Source: Alkalicoccus luteus (GTDB lineage: Bacteria; Bacillota; Bacilli; Bacillales; Salisediminibacteriaceae). From it: a stretch of DNA of 64,000 bases. Below the pieces are notes generated by a model. That model saw only the letters and a list, made by a program, of their open reading frames with translations, searched no databases and had not been told where the DNA came from. The stretch spans positions 62,001 to 126,000 of the forward strand of contig NZ_JAATHJ010000009.1 of NCBI RefSeq assembly GCF_012034335.1, read 5' to 3'. The translations under genes and the position numbers were made by a program. Every line of letters begins with the position of its first letter. Within the stretch, counting starts at the first letter, position 1. Shown piece by piece: positions 41,296-49,191 of this stretch.

Positions 41296-41321
41296 AAAAA
41301 AGCCGCCTGGGTGGGCGGCAC
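41293..41321 (-). terminator. Terminator of the minus-strand membrane gene at 41334
   Basis: GCCGCC and GGCGGC arms; on the minus strand eight T follow the hairpin. It overlaps the end of the convergent MFS gene. Confidence 0.8.
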
Positions 41322-41333
41322 CGTCTAAAACAG

Positions 41334-41630
41334 TTACGCGGTTCTTACAAACCGGGAGTATGCATAAGAGGCGGATGCTGCAACCAGATAAACTCCTGTG
41401 ACCAATGCTGCAATGGAAACAAGTGCTAGAGGAAACGTTGTAAACGAGTAAATCACGACGTCAACTGCATACACCTCATTGCAGGCAGCGGTATCTGGCG
41501 TGAACACAAAATAATTCCTGCAGTCCGGCATGACAGCCAGCTGATTTGCAAAGAAAAAACTGAAAAATGCTGTCGGCAGAAACAGCAGAAAAGCAGATAG
41601 AAATAGTGGGAAGCTCCGCAGGAAAAACAT
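41334..41630 (-). CDS. Two-pass membrane protein of unknown function
   Basis: A 98-residue protein with an N-terminal helix (FPLFLSAFLLFLPTAFFSFF), an outside loop with two Cys (DCRNYFVFTPDTAACNEVY) and a second helix (TFPLALVSIAALVTGVYLVA). The Cys pair could form a disulfide. Family not recognised. GAGGTG stands before the ATG. Confidence 0.65.
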   Translation of the reverse strand: MFFLRSFPLFLSAFLLFLPTAFFSFFFANQLAVMPDCRNYFVFTPDTAACNEVYAVDVVIYSFTTFPLALVSIAALVTGVYLVAASASYAYSRFVRTA

Positions 41631-41717
41631 AGCAGCACCTCATTTCATTGAATTAGGTTCTACTATTATCATTCCCCAAGGCTTTCCAAAAAAACATCCA
41701 GTTTACTAAAACTAGAA

Positions 41718-41755
41718 AAAAAGCTGCTGCATCGAAAAATGCATTTAAAGCGGCA
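41718..41755 (-). terminator. Terminator of the gene at 41745
   Basis: On the minus strand GCTGC and GCAGC arms close a long loop containing ATGCA/TGCAT pairing, followed by seven T. Confidence 0.6.
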
Positions 41756-42026
41756 GCAAAATGCGGATCAGTACGGCAAACGAAACAAATGCCAGCACCG
41801 CGAGCAGCCATCCGAAAAAGGAGGTACGGTCCCGCTTCAGCTTGGTATACGCATATAGTCCGCTGAACAAAAAGAGAATAAAAAAGTAGACGCTGTCCGG
41901 CAAATAGAACGGAGTCAGCATGCTGAGCAGTACAAGTATAATCATGATTCCTGCCAGTATCGTTACGATTCGATCCAGTGTCATCACCTGCTTTACTAAT
42001 CTGGGAAAGTGCCTGTTTCTGATCAT
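41745..42026 (-). CDS. Small three-pass membrane protein
   Basis: A 93-residue protein with helices at about 21-40, 46-62 and 72-90 and a basic loop YTKLKRDRTS. It resembles the protein at 43442 in its layout and in the YTK-R loop, so the two may be distant paralogues. No strong RBS fits the first ATG; an internal ATG (MTLDRIV) is possible. Family not recognised. Confidence 0.55.
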   Translation of the reverse strand: MIRNRHFPRLVKQVMTLDRIVTILAGIMIILVLLSMLTPFYLPDSVYFFILFLFSGLYAYTKLKRDRTSFFGWLLAVLAFVSFAVLIRILLPL

Positions 42027-42095
42027 ATCACAACGTGCAGGCCAGGTGTTTCTGACAACTAATAAATGATAGTATATGGAATTGGAGGTGGGTAG

Positions 42096-42269
42096 ATGGA
42101 ATGGATTAACGCACTTTATCAGCTAGCCGCATTTATAGTACTGGCAATGCTCCTGATCGTGCCCGTGGTTGCGCTCATTCTGCTGGTTAAATGGCGAAAG
42201 AAATCTGCCGCTCAGCTGGATCGTATCGAACATGAGCTGGCACAACTAAAAAAAAGTGAAAAAAAGTGA
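42096..42269 (+). CDS. DUF4083-like small membrane protein
   Basis: A 57-residue protein: one helix (LAAFIVLAMLLIVPVVALIL) followed by a basic, helical tail (KWRKKSAAQLDRIEHELAQL, then KKSEKK). This is the layout of the DUF4083 group of bacilli. GGAGGTGG lies before the ATG. Confidence 0.6.
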   Translation: MEWINALYQLAAFIVLAMLLIVPVVALILLVKWRKKSAAQLDRIEHELAQLKKSEKK

Positions 42270-42344
42270 TCCAAATAGAAAACGCCTTCGTTTACTTAAG
42301 CAGGGAAGCTTGCTTCTCAACTTTTAAACAGGAGGCGTTATGGA

Positions 42345-42944
42345 ATGAAAAAAGGATTACTTATGTCGACAGCCGCATTGTTTGCTTTTAGTGCTGCAGC
42401 AGGTTCAGCATCGGCCGCGCACGAGGGACGCACGTTTACAGCAGATTTGACACCTGAAGCGGAAACGATGGAGGTTAACAGTGAGGCAGAAGGATCGGCA
42501 GTAGTCAATGTCAGTGAAGACGGTGAATCACTTGACTTCAGCCTGAGCGCTTATGAGCTGGAGGGTGCAGTAGCAGGGCACTTGCACAGCGGACCGGAAG
42601 GGGAAGATGGACCGGTGGAACTCTTCCTGTTTGAAAATGACGAAGCAATGGATTACGACGGTGAGATCGCTTCCGGCACGCTCACTGAAGATGATCTAGT
42701 CGGTGACTTGTCGTGGGAAGAGTTTTCGATGGCACTTGTAGCCGGAGATATTTATGTAAATGTACACACCGAAGCATTTCCGGATGGTGAAATTCGCGGC
42801 CAGCTGATGGATGAAGAAGAGGAAGAAGGAGACATGATGCCTGATACTGCAGGGTCCGGTCCTCTTTATGCCATGATTGGTCTCCTGACCGCAGCAGCAG
42901 GCGGCGGCCTGATGCTTAGCCGTTGTAAAAAAGCAGAGGCGTAA
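42345..42944 (+). CDS. CHRD-domain surface protein with MPDTA sorting-like signal (copy 2)
   Basis: A 199-residue protein: Sec signal ending SASA, CHRD domain (AGHLHSGPEGEDGPVELFLF, DIYVNVHTEAFPDGEIRGQL), an acidic linker (MDEEEEEGD), MPDTAGSG, a hydrophobic stretch and a short basic tail. Over about 70 residues it is nearly identical to copy 1 at 15834, including MDYDGEIASGTLTE. Both keep the MPDTA motif, which argues that it is functional. GGAGG stands upstream and a terminator follows at 42951. Confidence 0.85.
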   Translation: MKKGLLMSTAALFAFSAAAGSASAAHEGRTFTADLTPEAETMEVNSEAEGSAVVNVSEDGESLDFSLSAYELEGAVAGHLHSGPEGEDGPVELFLFENDEAMDYDGEIASGTLTEDDLVGDLSWEEFSMALVAGDIYVNVHTEAFPDGEIRGQLMDEEEEEGDMMPDTAGSGPLYAMIGLLTAAAGGGLMLSRCKKAEA

Positions 42945-42950
42945 TGCCAG

Positions 42951-42986
42951 ACAGCTCCGGCTATGTCAGCCCGGAGCTGTTTTTTA
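42951..42986 (+). terminator. Terminator of CHRD copy 2
   Basis: ACAGCTCCGG and CCGGAGCTGT hairpin followed by six T. Confidence 0.88.
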
Positions 42987-43082
42987 TTATTTCTTCTGAT
43001 GCAGAAGCAGCAAAAACATGCGAAAATAGAAGAAGAATGCGGGAGAGTATGAACCGATTACTACCTGAAGGAGGAACGTAAG

Positions 43083-43445
43083 ATGGGAACCATTCTGCTT
43101 CTGTTTATCGTTTATATGCTGCTGAGCTTTGCCGTTATTTATCCATTCATCCTGCTCAGGAAGCGCTGGTATCTCTTTATTCCAAGCTTTATGGCTGTCA
43201 TTGCCGCCTCCATTTTTTACATCACGGGCCGAACTAGACGGCTGGCACTGGAGGCGGACCGGGAAGCGGCGAGCTCTGTCGCAGATGCTGCTCCTCTCAG
43301 CAACGTCTACATGGTAACAGAGGAAATGTATGCGCTTCTTATCCTTCCTTTTATCGTCACGACTGCCGTAGCGGCGGGGCTCGTGCTCGTGTTTAGTAAA
43401 CGACGGCCTCCTGAAGCGCCTCCGGAAAAGCACCCGCAGTTTTAA
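43083..43445 (+). CDS. Three-pass membrane protein of unknown function
   Basis: A 120-residue protein with helices at about 3-23, 29-47 and 86-106, an outside loop of about 35 residues (RRLALEADREAASSVADAAP) and a Pro-rich basic tail. GAAGGAGG lies before the ATG. It is convergent with, and overlaps by 4 bp, the gene at 43442. Family not recognised. Confidence 0.65.
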   Translation: MGTILLLFIVYMLLSFAVIYPFILLRKRWYLFIPSFMAVIAASIFYITGRTRRLALEADREAASSVADAAPLSNVYMVTEEMYALLILPFIVTTAVAAGLVLVFSKRRPPEAPPEKHPQF

Positions 43446-43699
43446 GGAGCAGGAAGCATGCCAATCAGCGTTACCGCGGACACGAATCCGATCACGGCAA
43501 GAGTAAGCCAGGCTAAATCCCAGAGAAGATTCGAACGGGACCATTTCGTATAGCAGAACAGCCCGGCTGCAGCTGCAGCGAGTGTGAGCAAAATCCATTC
43601 ATGGTGAATGGCACTGTCCGCCTGTTCCAGAATTAGTGTGAGTACGACAGCGGCTGACAGCCACGTGCCAAGGATCCAAAGCAGTCGCACGTAAACCAC
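43442..43699 (-). CDS. Small three-pass membrane protein
   Basis: An 85-residue protein from GTG 43699 (AAAGGCGG upstream): helices at about 5-23, 33-50 and 62-80, with the loop CYTKWSRSNLLWDLAW. Its layout recalls the gene at 41745. Family not recognised. Confidence 0.6.
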   Translation of the reverse strand: MVYVRLLWILGTWLSAAVVLTLILEQADSAIHHEWILLTLAAAAAGLFCYTKWSRSNLLWDLAWLTLAVIGFVSAVTLIGMLPAP

Positions 43700-43816
43700 C
43701 GCCTTTACTATTTGCTGAACGCATCATACCATATTCAACTAATTTGCGCCCGGAGCGGACCTGTCTGCCTCCGGGTTTCGTCTGTATACATAAAGAGACA
43801 ATAGGGGGGGAGAGCT

Positions 43817-44377
43817 ATGACAGATGAAGAACTGGTCCAGCGGATTTTGCAGGGGGAACAGGAGGCGCTGGAGAACCTGCATGAACGACATGCTGATGGC
43901 CTGTACCGATACATATATGCAAAAACGTCTAATCGTATGGATGCAGAGGAGCTGCTCCAGGATGTCTTTTTCAAGGCAGCGAAGCACTTGCCGTCGTTTC
44001 AGGAGAAAGCATCGTTTAAGACGTGGCTGTACCGGATTGCACGCAACGCACTGACAGATTACTACAGGTCGCGTACCGTAAAGCATCGTGCGGTACCGAC
44101 AGAAGCGCAAGTGCTGGAAGCGGCCTCCGGCTTTGCTGACAGCCCGGAGGAAACAGTGGTTCAGCAAAGCGCTGTTGCGGATATTGCCGAGCTGATAAAC
44201 GGACTGCCATCTGACTATCAGGAAGTACTGCATCTTAGGCTGATGGAAGATTTCTCAACGAAAGAGACTGCCGCGGTTATGGGAAAATCAATGCTCTCTG
44301 TGAAAGCATTGTACCGTCGAGCCAAAAAGAAGCTTGCCGCAGAGCTCAGGGAAGGAGGGGAAGCGCATGGATCATGA
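43817..44377 (+). CDS. ECF-type RNA polymerase sigma factor
   Basis: A 186-residue sigma factor. Region 2: YRYIYAKTSNRMDAEELLQD, VFFKAAKHLPSFQEKASFKT and WLYRIARNALTDYYR. Region 4: LINGLPSDYQEVLHLRLMED, FSTKETAAVMGKSMLSVKAL, YRRAKKKL. It overlaps the downstream gene by 11 bp; that gene encodes a single-pass protein placed as its anti-sigma factor. The pair is likely to be held inactive until an envelope signal arrives. Confidence 0.87.
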   Translation: MTDEELVQRILQGEQEALENLHERHADGLYRYIYAKTSNRMDAEELLQDVFFKAAKHLPSFQEKASFKTWLYRIARNALTDYYRSRTVKHRAVPTEAQVLEAASGFADSPEETVVQQSAVADIAELINGLPSDYQEVLHLRLMEDFSTKETAAVMGKSMLSVKALYRRAKKKLAAELREGGEAHGS

Positions 44378-45782
44378 ACTACGCCAGGCATTGAAAGAGC
44401 ATCAGCCTGAACTTCGTGACGAAGCAAAAAAGCAGAGCCTGCAAGCATTCAAATCAGGAACGATAGAATCGGAACCTCCAGCAAAGCCTTCTCGTTTTCT
44501 AACCGGTGCGGTCTTTACAGGGGCCGTTGCCGCTGCGAGCATCTCGGCCGTTTTGCTGCTTCCGGTCATCGACCTTCAGCCCGCTCCCGTTGATACGAAT
44601 GACGAGCAGGAAACGCCCGTTCCGGATGAAAATTCAGAAATGCCGGAAGATGATCTGGAGTCATTGCCGTATGATGGACCGCCGGTGGATCTATCCTTAA
44701 TTGGAGAAAATGACGCGATGCTCGGGAGCATATTTAATCGCGGGATTGATCGAAGAGATACGGAAAGCTATTCAGTAGACATGGAAGGAGGGAATGATCT
44801 TTTATTCTCCCTGCCAGACGAAGAACCATTTCAGGTTGAGCAGGCAGGACCGCTTTCCAAGCTCACGCACGAAGTAGACGGCGGCAAACTGGAATTACTC
44901 GTGATTCATCCCGACGCGGATCAAGCGGAAGCAGAAGAGCAGAAGCAGGAGATGCTCTCCTTTCGCTACTCCGAGTCAACTTCCTATACCCTTTCTCAAG
45001 TGTTAAGAAAGCTTCATGATGAAGATGTCCGCTCGCCTCATGCAGGTATTATCCCGATTGAAGAGGAAGAGGCATCGTTTTACAGCTTTATCAGCGAAAC
45101 AGACAACGAATTTATCGATATTGTGGAGACAGAGCTCTATGGACATGACATTTTTCTTAAGGCAGTGTATGAACTAGATCAGCCGGAACTCAGAAAAAAT
45201 ACCTGGTACACGCTCATGTTTTTTGGATTTAATGATGTGGGATTCGTGATTCCAGGATCAGAAGGAGCAGTTCATCCTGATATAGACAGGCCTGAATCGG
45301 TGGACATGGCTAGGCGGTCAGGGGCATCCGACTATCAGGAGCAGACTTTTCGTTTAATGGCCAGTGAAGAACTTGGTCTTTCCACTTATATTCCGGAAGA
45401 TGCTGAGTATGAACTGTTCTCGCATGAATCGATGACGGAAAAGAGAATCACGTTACCTGCTCAATCCGAATACAGCTTCCTCTCGCTGATAAAACTGAAT
45501 GAGAATTTTCCTGAGAGCGATCCCTCTGACATTTTTGAAGAAACGTTTCCAGTAGAAGAAGAACATCGTGAAGCGTTGGAGGTGGATGATGGCAAAAGTT
45601 TCTCTTATTATAGTGAAGCTTCTGAAGGGAACTATCACGCATACTTTTTACTGTACGAATTGGACGGAGAAAGATATATGACGCTGTCTTATTCTGACTA
45701 CGAAGATTATAATGGAGGAACTTTTTTCAGTCTTGCCGAAATAATTACAGATCAGGCAAAATTAATTTCCGAGCAGGAGTGA
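44367..45782 (+). CDS. Membrane-anchored putative anti-sigma factor
   Basis: A 471-residue protein: about 45 cytoplasmic residues (MDHELRQALKEHQPELRDEA), one transmembrane helix (FLTGAVFTGAVAAASISAVL), then a large acidic extracellular part with no repeats. Its start lies inside the sigma gene, with AAGGAGGGG upstream. Position and topology fit an anti-sigma factor, but no zinc-binding HxxxCxxC motif is present in the cytoplasmic part, so it is not a standard ZAS protein. Confidence 0.7.
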   Translation: MDHELRQALKEHQPELRDEAKKQSLQAFKSGTIESEPPAKPSRFLTGAVFTGAVAAASISAVLLLPVIDLQPAPVDTNDEQETPVPDENSEMPEDDLESLPYDGPPVDLSLIGENDAMLGSIFNRGIDRRDTESYSVDMEGGNDLLFSLPDEEPFQVEQAGPLSKLTHEVDGGKLELLVIHPDADQAEAEEQKQEMLSFRYSESTSYTLSQVLRKLHDEDVRSPHAGIIPIEEEEASFYSFISETDNEFIDIVETELYGHDIFLKAVYELDQPELRKNTWYTLMFFGFNDVGFVIPGSEGAVHPDIDRPESVDMARRSGASDYQEQTFRLMASEELGLSTYIPEDAEYELFSHESMTEKRITLPAQSEYSFLSLIKLNENFPESDPSDIFEETFPVEEEHREALEVDDGKSFSYYSEASEGNYHAYFLLYELDGERYMTLSYSDYEDYNGGTFFSLAEIITDQAKLISEQE

Positions 45783-45786
45783 TGAA

Positions 45787-46194
45787 ATGAAGCAACAGAA
45801 GATTAGCTACGAAGTAAATGGAACTATAAACCCGGAAGACATGGCGGACGTGTTCCGCTCTTCCGGCATTCGCCGCCCGGTAAACGATTTAGAAAGAATG
45901 GGGAGGATGCTGGAAGAAGCACAGCTTACGGTAAGCGCAAGAGTCGGGGGAGAGTTAGTAGGGATTGCGAGGTGCTTGACCGATTTTTCCTATGCCTGCT
46001 ACTTGTCCGATCTCGCCGTGAAGAAGGACCATCAAAGCAGCGGAATAGGCAAAGAACTGATCGACCGTGTCAAACAAGCCATTGGCCCACAGACCGCACT
46101 GGTTCTTTTATCCGCCCCCGAAGCCATGGACTATTATCCAAAAGCAGGATTCGAGAAAGTAGAAAACGGATTTATTGTGAAGAGGGAATACTAG
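45787..46194 (+). CDS. GNAT acetyltransferase
   Basis: A 135-residue GNAT protein with the acetyl-CoA loop HQSSGIGKELIDRV, beta-strand YLSDLAVKKD upstream, and the C-terminal YYPKAGFEKVENGFIVKR. It lies 4 bp after the anti-sigma gene and shares its terminator at 46193, so it belongs to the same transcript. Substrate unknown. Confidence 0.83.
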   Translation: MKQQKISYEVNGTINPEDMADVFRSSGIRRPVNDLERMGRMLEEAQLTVSARVGGELVGIARCLTDFSYACYLSDLAVKKDHQSSGIGKELIDRVKQAIGPQTALVLLSAPEAMDYYPKAGFEKVENGFIVKREY

Positions 46195-46232
46195 AAAAGG
46201 GCCTGCGACATTAAATCGCAGGCCCTTTTCTA
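46193..46232. terminator. Strong bidirectional hairpin terminator
   Basis: AGAAAAGGGCCTGCGA and TCGCAGGCCCTTTTCT perfect arms around CATTAAA, between convergent units. Confidence 0.9.
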
Positions 46233-46287
46233 GTAAAAATAAATACCCTCTCCAATAAGTAAATCAGAGAGGATAGTTGAAGTAGTT

Positions 46288-46425
46288 TTACCAATCTGGA
46301 TGTGCTGCAGTTGGAGAGAAGTCGTTATTAGTTTGATTTAGTTCAACTGCAGAAGCAGGCATAGCGGTGAATAGTAGAGCAAACGAAACTGCTACTCCTA
46401 AAAGAAACTTTTGTCCTTTTTTCAT
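46288..46425 (-). CDS. Secreted signalling-peptide precursor (candidate RRNPP pro-peptide)
   Basis: A 45-residue ORF. Residues 1-26 form a Sec signal peptide (basic start MKKGQKF, hydrophobic core, cleavage after MPASA). The remaining 19 residues are VELNQTNNDFSPTAAHPDW. AAGGAGGTGAG lies before the ATG and begins right after the stop of the HTH-TPR regulator at 46441; the gap is 15 bp. Exported precursors of this size, encoded directly behind their receptor, are the hallmark of RRNPP systems (PapR, NprX, Phr). The active signal is probably a 5-8 residue piece at the C-terminus. The exact peptide is inferred. Confidence 0.8.
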   Translation of the reverse strand: MKKGQKFLLGVAVSFALLFTAMPASAVELNQTNNDFSPTAAHPDW

Positions 46426-46440
46426 TATACACTCACCTCC

Positions 46441-47715
46441 TTAAAATAATTCAATATCAGAATATAAGTCGATTGCCTTTTTATAAAACTGGCTGCTCGC
46501 TTTGTACTTAAACAGCTTCTCATAAGCTTCACCAATCTGCAAACAAGCTTCGGTCATAAGTTTAGAATTAGGTTTCGTTTCTAAGAATGGAAAGACGATT
46601 TCTTCGATATAATGAACAGAAGATTCAGGATTGTTTCCAATTTTTCTTCGCAGCATTTCCATTTGAAGTTTAATTTCGGATAATGGTTCATTAAGCCTCT
46701 CACGGTCACTATCGATAACCTCTTTAGCTTTTTCAATATTATTGGATTTAATATATTCTTTAGCCATAAAAAACAAAGTATTAAAATATTTATCCGAATG
46801 TTCAACTTGATATTTTAAACTTTTCTCGTAATATTGAATTGCTAATTCGGAGTCACCCTTGTGTGAGTAAAGATACCCTTTATTATGAAACGTCATACTG
46901 AGTAGACTATCAGACTCTTTTTCTGCTGAGAGATCAAGCACTTTGTCAAAGATATCTTCAGCTTGTTTATACTGTCTAAGGCGAATGTAACAAATCCCCA
47001 ATAATGAAAAGGTATCTATCACCCGTTCTTGTTCTAAATTCTCCTGAAAGATTACTAATCCTTCTTTAGCATAAAATAGAGCAAGAGATGAAGAGCCTAA
47101 TAAACTGTATGAAAGTGCTATGTGATAAAAAAGAAATTCGTCTTTAATATTGAGACTTTTACCAATGGCAAGTGAGTGCTCCATTGTTCGAACACCTTCT
47201 ACTAAATTGTAATTCATAGAAGCATATAGTCCAATAAAGTAGTTGAAGTAAAACTGCTGCAATTCACTGAGGGTTTTACTCAGTTCATCAAGCCTTTTTT
47301 TCGTTTTGTCAGCAGCTTTCATGTCCCACTTGAATAATTCATAGCGAAACTGAATTAATAGAAAATCAGCATTTACTGCAAGCAGTGGATGCTCTTTTGC
47401 GTATTGTGAGAGTGTTTCCCACTGTTTCTCAGCGGTTTTCATACGCTTATTGTTTATGCTTTTGTAAAGCTTCTGGATGGTGCGGACAGAATCTGCCTGT
47501 ACTCGCCGGAAATAGTCGTAATCAACATCCAGACGTTCCAGCAGCAGTTCGACAGTTTCAGGATTAGGATTGGTCAGTTTATTATTCTCCAGCTTGCTCA
47601 AATAAGGAATGGAGCAAATGCCAGAGGCTAGTTCCTCCTGCGTGACTGACGTTTGAATACGCCGGGAGGCCACCATGCGTCCAATATCCTGGTCCATATT
47701 TATGTCTATTCTCAT
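46441..47715 (-). CDS. HTH-TPR peptide-responsive regulator, NprR/PlcR-like (RRNPP)
   Basis: A 424-residue protein. Residues about 8-65 form an XRE helix-turn-helix (IGRMVASRRIQTSVTQEELA, SIPYLSKLENNKLTNPNPET). The rest is built from TPR-like helical pairs (for example LFYHIALSYSLLGSSSLALF, TFHNKGYLYSHKGDSELAIQ, LQIGEAYEKLFKYKASSQFY). Length and order match NprR of Bacillus, which binds a re-imported peptide through its TPR domain. The ATG at 47715 follows GGGGGAGGA. The peptide gene lies directly downstream. Confidence 0.87.
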   Translation of the reverse strand: MRIDINMDQDIGRMVASRRIQTSVTQEELASGICSIPYLSKLENNKLTNPNPETVELLLERLDVDYDYFRRVQADSVRTIQKLYKSINNKRMKTAEKQWETLSQYAKEHPLLAVNADFLLIQFRYELFKWDMKAADKTKKRLDELSKTLSELQQFYFNYFIGLYASMNYNLVEGVRTMEHSLAIGKSLNIKDEFLFYHIALSYSLLGSSSLALFYAKEGLVIFQENLEQERVIDTFSLLGICYIRLRQYKQAEDIFDKVLDLSAEKESDSLLSMTFHNKGYLYSHKGDSELAIQYYEKSLKYQVEHSDKYFNTLFFMAKEYIKSNNIEKAKEVIDSDRERLNEPLSEIKLQMEMLRRKIGNNPESSVHYIEEIVFPFLETKPNSKLMTEACLQIGEAYEKLFKYKASSQFYKKAIDLYSDIELF

Positions 47716-48171
47716 TTTAGTATAATCCTCCCCCATACTCCATTGAGAAAATAGGTCCTTAAGCTTCGCTTATACGAGCTGTTTTTCCTCAAAGTTGAGA
47801 AATATACCTATTAAGACGGCATATGCTCTTCTACTATACTACGTTACTCTAATTGTTCGTTCGAGTCGACTGCTTTTCTGCCGGATTTTTCTCCCTATTT
47901 TATAGATAATACCAGTATTTTTCTGGGATAATCAGGGATTATCACACTATTACATTCATTTTACTGAACTATCCTCCGTTTATGTTCAATATAATGGATA
48001 ATGCATTCAATTTAAATGCTGTTTCTCAAAAAGGTTGAAAAAGGGTGCTTTAAAAAGACCTATCTGACTGAAAACTTCCCGTGACTTTCTCAATACCGGA
48101 AACCGGCAGGATACGGTACATTTAAATATACAGACAGGCGTTTCTATTTCGCCGCAGGAGGAGGATGTATC
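47716..48171. promoter_or_regulatory. Divergent regulatory region between the HTH-TPR and LuxR-type genes
   Basis: No gene in 456 bp. It holds the palindrome GATAATCAGGGATTATC (47927-47943), the TATAAT at 47990-47995 facing the LuxR-type gene, and two similar words CATTGAGAAAATAGG (about 47741) and AGTTGAGAAATATACC (about 47799) in front of the HTH-TPR gene. TGTTTCTCAAAAAGG near 48018 carries the same TTGAGAAA word inverted. These are candidate operators. Confidence 0.45.
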
Positions 48172-48819
48172 ATGATTGAAACGGTTTCCCCAATAAAGGT
48201 GACGTATTTGCAGTCCGTTCACGAAGACAGACAGGTGCATGTTTGCCAGCAGACGGTGACACCAGTGCTTGAACAACTTGCAAGACCGGTTCATGTCATT
48301 TATCTGCTTCATCCGTCCGGTTTGACAGACGAAGAGCGAGACGTTCTCAAGGCCGGTTACCCTGGTGAACAAAAGATGATTATTTTAACTTCCCCGGTAA
48401 CCCCTGACCAAATACTGGATATGCAAAACTACGCTCCGATCGTACTGTCTGCGAAGTACGCTATGTCATTTCCATCGGCTATGCGAGAGGCTGTCATAAA
48501 TCAGCTCCCGCATGTGGAACCGGATATTTCCGCGCTCCTTGCAGTTCGTATCAGCAACCTGAAAGAAAAGAAAAAGCGGCTTAGCCGGATTGAGCTTAAC
48601 GGCGCAGACATCCGTGACAGCTTTAAGCCTCAGGAAATCGAGGTGCTTCAGGCTATACTTGACGGAAGCGATACGAAACAGATCAGCGAAGATTTATACA
48701 AAGCACACTCAACGGTAAACACAACATTAAGTAAAATCTATCGGAAGATGAATGTTACCTGCCGAACGGCAGTTATAACAGAGTGCATCAAGCGTGGCTG
48801 GGTTCTCTCCGTCCGCTGA
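48172..48819 (+). CDS. LuxR-type HTH regulator without a clear receiver domain
   Basis: A 215-residue protein. The C-terminal 65 residues are a LuxR helix-turn-helix (FKPQEIEVLQAILDGSDTKQ, ISEDLYKAHSTVNTTLSKIY, RKMNVTCRTAVITECIKRGW). The first 140 residues have a Rossmann-like rhythm (HVIYLLHP, KMIILTSPVTPDQILDM) but lack an obvious phosphoacceptor Asp pattern. GCAGGAGGAGG precedes the ATG. It is divergent from the HTH-TPR regulator and may be its target or partner. Confidence 0.75.
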   Translation: MIETVSPIKVTYLQSVHEDRQVHVCQQTVTPVLEQLARPVHVIYLLHPSGLTDEERDVLKAGYPGEQKMIILTSPVTPDQILDMQNYAPIVLSAKYAMSFPSAMREAVINQLPHVEPDISALLAVRISNLKEKKKRLSRIELNGADIRDSFKPQEIEVLQAILDGSDTKQISEDLYKAHSTVNTTLSKIYRKMNVTCRTAVITECIKRGWVLSVR

Positions 48820-48828
48820 TGGTGTGCG

Positions 48829-48858
48829 GCACGGCCTGCCCCCGGCCGTGCTTTTTTT
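48829..48858 (+). terminator. Terminator of the LuxR-type gene
   Basis: GCACGGCC and GGCCGTGC hairpin followed by seven T. Confidence 0.88.
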
Positions 48859-49191
48859 GTTTGAGAAATGAAGTATCGAACGTTTCAGACTGAACAGAAA
48901 TATTGGAGAGAACGAATTTAACTTTTACCGTTTATTGATTAACCGGGACCCTGAAAGCATAACCTTTTGATCCAAAGCGTTCGTCAGTGTTCAATAGCTG
49001 CGAACAAGCTCTTCTGCTGGTAGTAAAACGCCTCTGTCTTTTAGCTTTCGCGGCGTGACCGGTTATGAAAGCCAAGTGTTTTGCGCTTAAAAAAGCAGAG
49101 AAGCTCGCTATTTTAATCATACGCTTAAAATTGCCGGGCGTTTCCTTCTCCGGAATGGTAAACTTATGTCAGGGAAAAGAGGAGGTGGGGA
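48859..49191. other. Intergenic stretch without a supported gene
   Basis: 333 bp. A 62-codon minus-strand frame (48932-49120) has no RBS. The segment CCGGGACCCTGAAAGCATAA and its surroundings look like intergenic repeat DNA. A TAAACT at 49159-49164 may be the -10 of the following gene. Confidence 0.35.

Noticed and set aside
48932-49120. 62-codon minus-strand frame
   Set aside because: It has no RBS, no recognisable family and a low-complexity basic composition; the DNA looks like intergenic repeat.
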